From contig JAIYAN010000001.1 of assembly GCA_027489035.1 (NCBI GenBank), forward strand, positions 145,199-209,198: 64,000 bases of DNA. Direction: 5' to 3'. This document shows, piece after piece, positions 39,713-47,120 of the stretch. Origin of the DNA: Chitinophagaceae bacterium (GTDB lineage Bacteria; Bacteroidota; Bacteroidia; Chitinophagales; Chitinophagaceae). Each line of letters starts with the position of its first letter. The first letter of the stretch is position 1. A program made the position numbers and the translations under genes. Below the pieces are notes generated by a model. The model was given only the letters and a program-made list of their open reading frames with translations, was not told where the DNA came from and searched no databases.

Positions 39713-40441
39713 TTAAAAGAAAACATCTACATAATCCACCAATCTCCCGCCTTCACAATTTTCCATTTCTTGTAAACGCCAATATTTGCGACCAGGCTTA
39801 CATATAAAAATGTAGGTGCCATTTTTTATACATGGCTCTCCATTATTGTTATACGAAACCTTGGTAACAATTTCACCAATGAATTTCATTTGTCCTTTTG
39901 CAACAGGAATGAACACACCATCGATATGTACATAATTGCCTTTTTCATCTTTTTGCGAACCTTTAATGCTGTATTTATTGGCATTTATTTTTTTGATGTT
40001 AACGCTACCAAATTTCTCCCAACTAATCCATTGTAATGAAAAAAAATGCTTGCCAATTCTTGGATGTATAGGGGCATATTGTTTTGGATATTTGTGTTGC
40101 TCATTATATAATCGATTCATTTCTGCATACCGCTTGTCACGAATTTCAATTTCACGTTCTACACTATCCATTATTGGACGAAATGTTTCTTCCATTTCTA
40201 TCTTAAATAAAATAGAATCTTCTTTAGTAGGCAAATGATCATACTTTTTTGTATAACTGTAATAATTTCCATCGGCATCAAAGGTTGGAAAACTCTTTAT
40301 CACAAAACTATCTTTTGCAACATCTAATTCTTGTGCTTTAATAAAAGTTTGACTTAAAATGAGAATTGATAAAAGGAGGATAGATTTCATATTATTTAGT
40401 TTAAGATTAAGATAGAAAGGAGGATTGTAAGGTATGTACAA
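39713..40441 (-). CDS. Secreted hypothetical protein
   Basis: 242 aa; signal peptide MKSILLLSILILSQTFIKAQ starts at an internal Met (about 40390). Confidence 0.6.
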   Translation of the reverse strand: MYIPYNPPFYLNLKLNNMKSILLLSILILSQTFIKAQELDVAKDSFVIKSFPTFDADGNYYSYTKKYDHLPTKEDSILFKIEMEETFRPIMDSVEREIEIRDKRYAEMNRLYNEQHKYPKQYAPIHPRIGKHFFSLQWISWEKFGSVNIKKINANKYSIKGSQKDEKGNYVHIDGVFIPVAKGQMKFIGEIVTKVSYNNNGEPCIKNGTYIFICKPGRKYWRLQEMENCEGGRLVDYVDVFF

Positions 40442-40568
40442 TTAAAAGTTATCTTTTAAAAATTCAAACCTGTTAACATTTAATTCCTATTAAAATTCGA
40501 AACAAAAGCAGGTGAATTGAGTACTCAATAAATTAAAACCCATTCATTAGAATGTGATTTAAATTTCC

Positions 40569-41156
40569 CTATTGATTAAGTTCATCAAAAATTGATTTCA
40601 TTAAATCATAACAACCTTCATCAAAATTTTCATCCCATATTTTTCCAGCTATAATTATATATAATACTTTACAAAAAATTATTTGAAGTTCTTCATCTGG
40701 ATATTTTTTTCTTCCAATTTGTCTATTATCAAAATCAAGATCTTTAATTAACATAAATGCGTTGGCATAAATATCTGCTACCTCATCAAAACCATAATCA
40801 AGTTCTTCATAATTTGAATAATTCTCCAGGTTTTTTCTTCCTATTTCATTTACTTTTTTTAAACACGCTCTATAATTTTGATTGTAATATTTTGTTGCAT
40901 CTCCATCATTTAAATCATCAATCAATAGTATAACAGCAAAATCTCGAAATAGAGATCCTATGGTTCTTTCGCACCAAAAACTATATTTACAAAATTGCTC
41001 CAGTAAAATTGTAATTTTTCTTTCAACATCAAGATCCAATTCCTTATTTATTGAATCAATGTAAATATCAATAATCTCAGATTGATCATTTTCCGCTAAG
41101 CATTCAAAAATAGTTTTGTGCAATAATCCTTCGCTTAATTGTGCTTTTGTAATCAT
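40569..41156 (-). CDS. Hypothetical protein
   Basis: 195-aa acidic helical ORF preceded by an operator copy. Confidence 0.6.
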   Translation of the reverse strand: MITKAQLSEGLLHKTIFECLAENDQSEIIDIYIDSINKELDLDVERKITILLEQFCKYSFWCERTIGSLFRDFAVILLIDDLNDGDATKYYNQNYRACLKKVNEIGRKNLENYSNYEELDYGFDEVADIYANAFMLIKDLDFDNRQIGRKKYPDEELQIIFCKVLYIIIAGKIWDENFDEGCYDLMKSIFDELNQ

Positions 41157-41231
41157 AATAATTGATTTTTAAGTTTAAAATTGGAAAAAATAAAGAGATA
41201 AATAGTAGAAGCTTCAAATTAAGAGTCCTGC

Positions 41232-41248
41232 TTGTAATCTATCTACAA
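41232..41248 (-). promoter_or_regulatory. 17-bp palindromic operator copy, TTGTAA-TCTAT-CTACAA
   Basis: One mismatch to TTGTAA-N5-TTACAA; upstream of the 195-aa gene. Confidence 0.6.
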
Positions 41249-41311
41249 TCAGAAATTGATTCAGAATTATTTTCTGTAAAAAAGCAATAACACCATAATA
41301 TTTATTCTTGA

Positions 41312-41328
41312 ATGTAAATAGATTACAA
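41312..41328 (+). promoter_or_regulatory. 17-bp palindromic operator copy, ATGTAA-ATAGA-TTACAA, with -7 element CATATTTG at 41339-41346
   Basis: One mismatch; 10-bp spacing to a TAnnTTTG-like -7; upstream of the NADAR gene. Confidence 0.7.
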
Positions 41329-41367
41329 CCTACAATTGCATATTTGACATTCATCAAAACCTAAAAA

Positions 41368-41967
41368 ATGTCAACAGAAAAATTTAAAACATTTAATTTA
41401 AATGAAGTAATCTCATTTTACAAAGTAGATGAACCTTTTGGTGCATTATCCAATATGTCTGGGAAGTATTTTCATTTACATGTAAATGATTATTTAATTA
41501 GAAGTAGTGAAGCTTTATATCAAAGTTTACGGTTTACCTCACACCCCGAAATTCAAAAAGAAGTTATACTCAACAAAAGTCCAAAAGGTTCGAAAATGAT
41601 TGCGAAAAAATACAGGGCTCAATATACGAGAGCAGATTTTGATGAGATAAAATTGGAGATTATGTTTTGGTGTTTGAAAGTGAAATTATGTGCGCATCCA
41701 CTTGCTTTTGGTTCATTATTAGAAAAAACGGGTGATAAAGAAATTGTAGAAATCAGCAATAGTGATCGTTTTTGGGGATGTGTGCGTGAAAAAGGAAATG
41801 ACAATATTGTAATTGGAGAAAATAATTTGGGTGAATTGTTGATGAAACTCAGACAATATTACAGAGATAATAAAGGCAAAATGACTTTATTAAAAGTAGC
41901 TCCTTTGGATGTTGTTGATTTTAATTTATTGGGTGAGCAAATAAGGGAAGTGAGAAATGTAGGATAG
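41368..41967 (+). CDS. NADAR (YbiA-like) family protein
   Basis: 199 aa; FGALSNMS...SSEALYQSLRFTSHPEIQKEVI...NKSPKGSKMIAKKYR...MFWCLKVKL...SDRFWGC. Confidence 0.87.
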   Translation: MSTEKFKTFNLNEVISFYKVDEPFGALSNMSGKYFHLHVNDYLIRSSEALYQSLRFTSHPEIQKEVILNKSPKGSKMIAKKYRAQYTRADFDEIKLEIMFWCLKVKLCAHPLAFGSLLEKTGDKEIVEISNSDRFWGCVREKGNDNIVIGENNLGELLMKLRQYYRDNKGKMTLLKVAPLDVVDFNLLGEQIREVRNVG

Positions 41968-42003
41968 ATCTACATTTCTCATAAACATTTTAAATAAATC
42001 CCA

Positions 42004-42999
42004 TCACTTATACAACCCCACCAACCCCTCTGCCCTATTCTTCACTCGATCAATCAATTCTTGTGGAGCAAGCACTTTTACTTTTTCAGCATAACTTAAA
42101 ATAGTGCCTTCTAATTCTGGTGTTAAATAACATTCAATTTCGAGATGTAAGAAATCTTCATTATGTCCCAGTATTTTTTGAGTAGAATGCAATGGCTTGG
42201 TAAGCATATAACCAGATAAAGATTTATCAAATAACAATTCTACTTTAAAAGGCTTAGAATCGCTGTAAACCGTAGCTCCAAAACCGTATTTGAAAAAATC
42301 CTTTGCATCAAAATCTGCAGAGCGATATCCGCCTTTCATAAGCTCCATGTTTACAACTCTATCTAACGCTAAAGTAGTAATGGCTTCCGACTTTTCCGAA
42401 TAACCTGTGATGTACCAACGATTGCGGTATTCCCTGATAATGTACGCACTAAAAATATGTTGTTTCGTTTCATCACTATTAAACTTCTTGTAATCAACAT
42501 GAAGTGGCAATTTATTGATGATGCTTTCATAAGCCATTTCTATCCAGCGTAAACCTGTATCCGAAATGGGTTGTTCTACTTCAATGATTTGTCGGTTCTC
42601 ATAACCTGGAATTTGAGAAATTCTAAATCCACTTATGAGTTTATCGATAACCGATTCAAACTGATTGAAATATCCACTGTATTTAATTTGTTTAAGTATA
42701 GAGGATGACATATCCAACACTCGAATTTCATCATGTGTAAGTGGAAAACTATTTATGGAAAAATCTTCTTCTGTATAATAATAACCTCCATGAACTTTGT
42801 GGTTTTCTATCGGGGCATTATAAATATCTTTCATTGCCCTGATGTCTTTATTGATTTGAGAATCCGAAAGAGATTCCAATCCAGCACCTTCCATAATCAT
42901 TTCTTTGAGCATTTGTAAGGTTGGGTATTTGCGCATTGAATTTCTCAAACATCCATCAATGATTCTATAGCGGAAAGCAGCATTTTTATTTACGGGCAT
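42004..42999 (-). CDS. WYL-domain transcriptional regulator
   Basis: 331 aa; N-terminal HTH-like region, PLHVDYKKFNSDETKQHIFSAYIIREYRNRWYITGYSEKSEAITTLALDRVVNMEL. Confidence 0.88.
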   Translation of the reverse strand: MPVNKNAAFRYRIIDGCLRNSMRKYPTLQMLKEMIMEGAGLESLSDSQINKDIRAMKDIYNAPIENHKVHGGYYYTEEDFSINSFPLTHDEIRVLDMSSSILKQIKYSGYFNQFESVIDKLISGFRISQIPGYENRQIIEVEQPISDTGLRWIEMAYESIINKLPLHVDYKKFNSDETKQHIFSAYIIREYRNRWYITGYSEKSEAITTLALDRVVNMELMKGGYRSADFDAKDFFKYGFGATVYSDSKPFKVELLFDKSLSGYMLTKPLHSTQKILGHNEDFLHLEIECYLTPELEGTILSYAEKVKVLAPQELIDRVKNRAEGLVGLYK

Positions 43000-43103
43000 A
43001 TCGTATGTTTTTAATTTGGATTAAGCAATATATTAATTTTTGTTTATAAAATTTACAAGTAAAAAAATGAATTGTATTTATTTTAAGAAATAACTTTTTA
43101 TAA

Positions 43104-43120
43104 TTGTAAAAAGATTACAA
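43104..43120 (+). promoter_or_regulatory. 17-bp palindromic operator copy, TTGTAA-AAAGA-TTACAA, with -7 TATATTTA at 43131-43138
   Basis: Perfect palindrome arms; 10-bp spacing to the -7. Confidence 0.8.
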
Positions 43121-43180
43121 TCGCTGTTTTTATATTTAATTGTCGAATAATTCTATACTTCACCTTTAAATCTAAATGCC

Positions 43181-43402
43181 ATGTATATCAGAAATTTAGT
43201 TCGATTTAGAAGAATGAGATCCATTTTATTGGGGTTAATCATCATTAACATCATTACCCGATTTGTTGTTGATATAAATTTCAACGACAACTTTTCTTTA
43301 ATCAGTTATTTATTGGTGAGCATTATTTGGATAGATTTTGTAAGGGTATTATCTGAAGAATATGTTCAATTTATAGATGATGAAATTCGAAAAGAATCCT
43401 AA
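43181..43402 (+). CDS. Small two-TM protein
   Basis: 73 aa; two hydrophobic helices; similar to the next ORF (IIWIDFVRV vs ILWIDFLRV). Confidence 0.65.
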   Translation: MYIRNLVRFRRMRSILLGLIIINIITRFVVDINFNDNFSLISYLLVSIIWIDFVRVLSEEYVQFIDDEIRKES

Positions 43403-43422
43403 CCAATTAAATCCTATTTATT

Positions 43423-43626
43423 ATGAAAAGATTCATAGAAAGCAGATTGCTATTTTTGTTTGGTGGCATGATTTACCTCAACATATTTTTCAGCTTTTTG
43501 AAAGTCAATACACATGACGACAACTGGTTGATGATTTATTATATTTTATTGAATATCCTTTGGATAGATTTTTTAAGGGTGAGTACTAAAAAAGTTATAA
43601 AAGAAGTTATGGAAGAAACCAAATAA
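43423..43626 (+). CDS. Small two-TM protein, paralog of the upstream ORF
   Basis: 67 aa; same layout and WIDF-RV motif. Confidence 0.65.
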   Translation: MKRFIESRLLFLFGGMIYLNIFFSFLKVNTHDDNWLMIYYILLNILWIDFLRVSTKKVIKEVMEETK

Positions 43627-43630
43627 AATC

Positions 43631-43670
43631 CCTGGCTTGGACAATATTGCCAAGCCAGGAAAACTTTTTA
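43631..43670 (+). terminator. Intrinsic terminator
   Basis: CCTGGCTTGG-acaatattg-CCAAGCCAGG perfect 10-bp stem followed by aaaacttttta; 5 bp after the stop codon. Confidence 0.8.
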
Positions 43671-43773
43671 TACCGAATGGATATCTGTACTGGTCCAATA
43701 AAATTGTCCCAAACAGCTATCACAACGGCATTATACAAGAAAATTTTAGACTAATTTATAATTCAAGTTGGTA

Positions 43774-44160
43774 TCATTTAGCATTCAACATAACATAAAC
43801 AAAAGCCTCCTCAAAACGCACAACCCTGTTGTCTAGTGTGTACTTTTCTAAAATAAGTGAGCATCTATTTCTGAATTCCGAATCCATTGGAAGATATTCA
43901 AACCTTGATTTTTCTTCTCCTTTGTATTTTATTTCATCAAACCAATACCGCATTACAAATTCCCGTTTCCTTTTTGATGAATCAATTACAAATGCTTCGG
44001 TAACATCATAAGACATGATTAATTCAATTTTTTTAACTACTTTTTTCGATTCTTTTTCACCAGCACTCCCCTTTTCGATTTCTTTACTTTTTGCTTTAAT
44101 TACTTTTTTTACTTCAATTGATGTTGCATTTTCAATTGCTTTTGTTTTCATTTTTACCAT
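43774..44160 (-). CDS. Lys-rich hypothetical protein
   Basis: 128 aa; basic N-terminal tail and acidic/aromatic C-terminal domain. Confidence 0.5.
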   Translation of the reverse strand: MVKMKTKAIENATSIEVKKVIKAKSKEIEKGSAGEKESKKVVKKIELIMSYDVTEAFVIDSSKRKREFVMRYWFDEIKYKGEEKSRFEYLPMDSEFRNRCSLILEKYTLDNRVVRFEEAFVYVMLNAK

Positions 44161-44412
44161 AGTTTAAATTTTAATTTTTTAAATAATTAACAATAAAAAT
44201 TCAGCTAAGAACTTAATTACATTACCAATATGTCAAAGAACTAATTGCTATATCGATATATTAGATATCAATATTTAATTTCAGAATCGGCATTTGAAAA
44301 CATACTTCTCCTGATACAACTTTTTTTGTTGTTAAGCGATAAATGATTAATGAATGGGAATTAGAAGACGAGGTTGAAATTGAAATTCATGAAGCGAATA
44401 TAGAAATGCTGA

Positions 44413-44429
44413 TTGTAATGTATTTACAA
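44413..44429 (-). promoter_or_regulatory. 17-bp palindromic operator copy, TTGTAA-TGTAT-TTACAA; minus-strand -7 TATATTCG at 44395-44402
   Basis: Perfect arms; 10-bp spacing to a -7 on the minus strand. Confidence 0.65.
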
Positions 44430-44571
44430 TGAAGAAATAAATTTATTGTTTATTGTTTATTGTTTGGGGTTTGTTGTTTGGGGTTTGGGGTTGGAATGAA
44501 ATACTATCTGGCATCCTTTATCCAGTATCCAGAATCTTACAAAAATGAAAAAGCTGACCTTTTTATTTCAC

Positions 44572-44973
44572 TCAATTCTGATATACCCCCAACCAATCTC
44601 TATACAAATAATAATAATTCGGGTAAGTTGTGAAAAATAATTGCTTAGATAAAGTACCTGATATTTGAGAAACGATATAATTGTATATCTCCGAAACTTG
44701 TTCGTTTGTAATTTCATTATTCTCCGTATCGGTTACGAAAACATTATCCCCATCAAATGCCATATCTATCAATGCTATTTCATCTCTGAAAAAAGCATCT
44801 ATCATTTCTTGAGTCGTATTGATCACAAAATACTCGGATTTGAATTTCAATATCAATACCATTTTAAGGTGGCCTATTTTTTTATACAAACCAAGTTGCA
44901 TATTGCCATCATTATCCATTAACAAATATCCGAGCGGACCTACTGCCTCATAATTTTTGAATGTAATTTTCAT
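44572..44973 (-). CDS. Hypothetical protein
   Basis: 133 aa; start overlaps the upstream ADP-ribosylglycohydrolase stop by 26 nt. Confidence 0.6.
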   Translation of the reverse strand: MKITFKNYEAVGPLGYLLMDNDGNMQLGLYKKIGHLKMVLILKFKSEYFVINTTQEMIDAFFRDEIALIDMAFDGDNVFVTDTENNEITNEQVSEIYNYIVSQISGTLSKQLFFTTYPNYYYLYRDWLGVYQN

Positions 44974-45895
44974 TGAGATCGATTTTATCTAAAAGGTTAT
45001 TAATTAAATGTTGACTGGCAATTTTATTTCTCCAATCTAATGGAATATCTTCTATCCCATAATACAACCCAGCCAAACCACCTGTTATTGCTGCAATGGT
45101 ATCGGTATCTCCACCTAAATTTACAGCTTTCAAAACAGCATCTTTATAATTATCGGTATTTAAAAAACACCAAATCGAAGCTTCCAATGTGCTCAATACA
45201 TATCCTGTAGATTTGATTTCAGATTCGGGTAAAGCAGCGAAATCAGCTTTGAATAAAAGTTTAAACCATTCCCATTCTGCTTCGTGATCATCATCGCTAT
45301 CGGTAATCCGCCAACCATGTTTCAGATAGGCAGCTCCAGCTTTTACCGCTTCCAATTTATCTTTTCCATCTAACAAAGCACGCATCATTTTTACGTAAAA
45401 CATACAACAATACGAACAAATACTGTTGCGATGGGTAATGTTGTTTTCTCTTGTCATATTAAAAACTGACTTATTAATATCTTCCACAAAAGCATAAGGC
45501 AAAGCCCTCATTAAGCTTCCATTACCTGAAGAATTTTCATCATTACCTCCTGCTAATCCGGGCTTTACCCCAATCATCACTTTCTGTAGCGCACGACTTG
45601 TTGTAATACCAATATCAAATAGTTCGCCGTGTGGCGTCATATAATCATCGCGATACCACTTTACAAACAATTCAGCAAGCGAATGTATATCACCATCGTT
45701 AATGATATTTTCCAAAACACATAAAAGCATGGAAGTGTCATCACTCCAGGTTCCGGGTGGCTGGTTGTACGTTCCATAACCCACCATATCCACTGCGGGA
45801 TTTTCTTTCATCATGTTACGCGTAGAAAATTCATAGGGTACGCCTAATGCATCTCCAACCACAAAACCCCAAAGGGCATCTTTTATGTTTTTCAT
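44948..45895 (-). CDS. ADP-ribosylglycohydrolase family protein (DraG-like)
   Basis: 315 aa; GFVVGDALGVPYEF, GTWSDDTSMLLCVLENI, GNGSLMRALPYAF, NLGGDTDTIAAITGGLAGLYYG. Confidence 0.93.
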   Translation of the reverse strand: MKNIKDALWGFVVGDALGVPYEFSTRNMMKENPAVDMVGYGTYNQPPGTWSDDTSMLLCVLENIINDGDIHSLAELFVKWYRDDYMTPHGELFDIGITTSRALQKVMIGVKPGLAGGNDENSSGNGSLMRALPYAFVEDINKSVFNMTRENNITHRNSICSYCCMFYVKMMRALLDGKDKLEAVKAGAAYLKHGWRITDSDDDHEAEWEWFKLLFKADFAALPESEIKSTGYVLSTLEASIWCFLNTDNYKDAVLKAVNLGGDTDTIAAITGGLAGLYYGIEDIPLDWRNKIASQHLINNLLDKIDLNENYIQKL

Positions 45896-45995
45896 TTTAT
45901 TAATTTAAAATTCAAAAGTTAAAATTTAAAATATCTGTTTATTGTTTTTTTAATTTATAAATATGGCATGTAGTTAGCTTTTTACTTTTTACTTT

Positions 45996-46643
45996 TCACT
46001 TTTTACTTTTTATTTTATTGAAATACCCCCATAATAAATTAGCCCCTTTAAAATTCGCATTCCACACAAAATGATTTTCTTCTAACGTTCTTTCTAAAAC
46101 TAAATCATAAAAAGAAAGCCCATCGGAGATTTTGATTTGTTTAACATATTCAATTGCTTCTGGCTTTTTCTTATTCCAATCTTTTCTTAGTGTAACAATA
46201 TCATAATTTGAATTGGATGGCAATTTGGAATATATCTGTTCAAATTGATGCGCATATAAAATATAACCATAAGTTGGTTTTAGGATTTCATCCAGTTGAG
46301 ATATCGTTTTAAATGATTTTGAATTGTTGATTAAATCAATTGGATTGTAATTTGAAATGGTGCTATAATAAGTAAGCGCAAATATTATAGAATCGTAATT
46401 CAATTCTGGCAAATGTGATAACAGTTCTTTTAATGGTGGCAATTGCGAAACCCTTGATGATAATGATTCCCCACCTTTTGAATGAATTAATACAATGGGC
46501 TTAGGTAAATCTAGGCTAATCAAAAATTCATAATTAAAATCATACTTCTCATCATTACTAGATCCAATATTTTCTGAATTAAATTTTTCAAGTTTGATTA
46601 TTTTTTGAGACAATGGAAGTTCTTTAATCAGATTGTTATTCAT
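45996..46643 (-). CDS. Hypothetical protein
   Basis: ORF 45996..46664 has a TTG at 46664; the first ATG (MNNNLIKELP) is at 46643. Confidence 0.55.
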   Translation of the reverse strand: MNNNLIKELPLSQKIIKLEKFNSENIGSSNDEKYDFNYEFLISLDLPKPIVLIHSKGGESLSSRVSQLPPLKELLSHLPELNYDSIIFALTYYSTISNYNPIDLINNSKSFKTISQLDEILKPTYGYILYAHQFEQIYSKLPSNSNYDIVTLRKDWNKKKPEAIEYVKQIKISDGLSFYDLVLERTLEENHFVWNANFKGANLLWGYFNKIKSKK

Positions 46644-46679
46644 TGATGGACTTATTTTCCACAATGTTAAAATTCACTT

Positions 46680-46696
46680 TTGTACTCTATTTACAA
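46680..46696 (-). promoter_or_regulatory. 17-bp palindromic operator copy, TTGTAC-TCTAT-TTACAA; minus-strand -7 TAACATTG at 46662-46669
   Basis: One mismatch; 10-bp spacing; upstream of the 222-aa ORF and ADP-ribosylglycohydrolase operon. Confidence 0.7.
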
Positions 46697-46723
46697 TGAA
46701 AATTTTTCTTTTATTTTTTTAAA

Positions 46724-46740
46724 TTGTAAAAAGATTACAA
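46724..46740 (+). promoter_or_regulatory. 17-bp palindromic operator copy, TTGTAA-AAAGA-TTACAA, with -7 TAGGTTTG at 46751-46758
   Basis: Identical to the 43104 copy; perfect -7 at 10-bp spacing. Confidence 0.85.
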
Positions 46741-46859
46741 TCAGATATTCTAGGTTTGATTTCAAATACATTATCCACCTTTAATATTATCAACATCAAT
46801 TAAATCATTGCATTTCAAAACCAAGTTCAACTAATTTTTTAACCATTAAAAAAAACATT

Positions 46860-47045
46860 ATGAATAAAATAAGAATAAGCAATTTGCTTTCTAAATTTTT
46901 GGGAATGTCGGTAATTAATGAACTTTTCTTTTTATTTATCCGGTTCAAAGGAATCGACACAATAGCATTTTCAACCTATATTACTTTGATATTTGGATGG
47001 TGTTTTTTTGTGGAGTATAAATATAGGCAAGTAGAAAATTCATGA
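46860..47045 (+). CDS. Small two-TM protein
   Basis: 61 aa; two hydrophobic helices; operator-preceded. Confidence 0.5.
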   Translation: MNKIRISNLLSKFLGMSVINELFFLFIRFKGIDTIAFSTYITLIFGWCFFVEYKYRQVENS

Positions 47046-47120
47046 GTTATTTTCTAATAATTCGATTTGATTTTTTATAGGGTAAAATCTAAAGAGAGAT
47101 ATTTCTTTATTCACCACAGA

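Noticed and set aside
43041-43058. TGTTTATAAAATTTACAA upstream of the WYL gene as an operator copy
   Set aside because: Left half does not match TTGTAA at the 5-bp spacing.
44343-44432. 29-codon plus-strand mini-ORF MINEWELEDEVEIEIHEANIEMLIVMYLQ
   Set aside because: It overlaps the operator copy at 44413; too short to support and more likely incidental.
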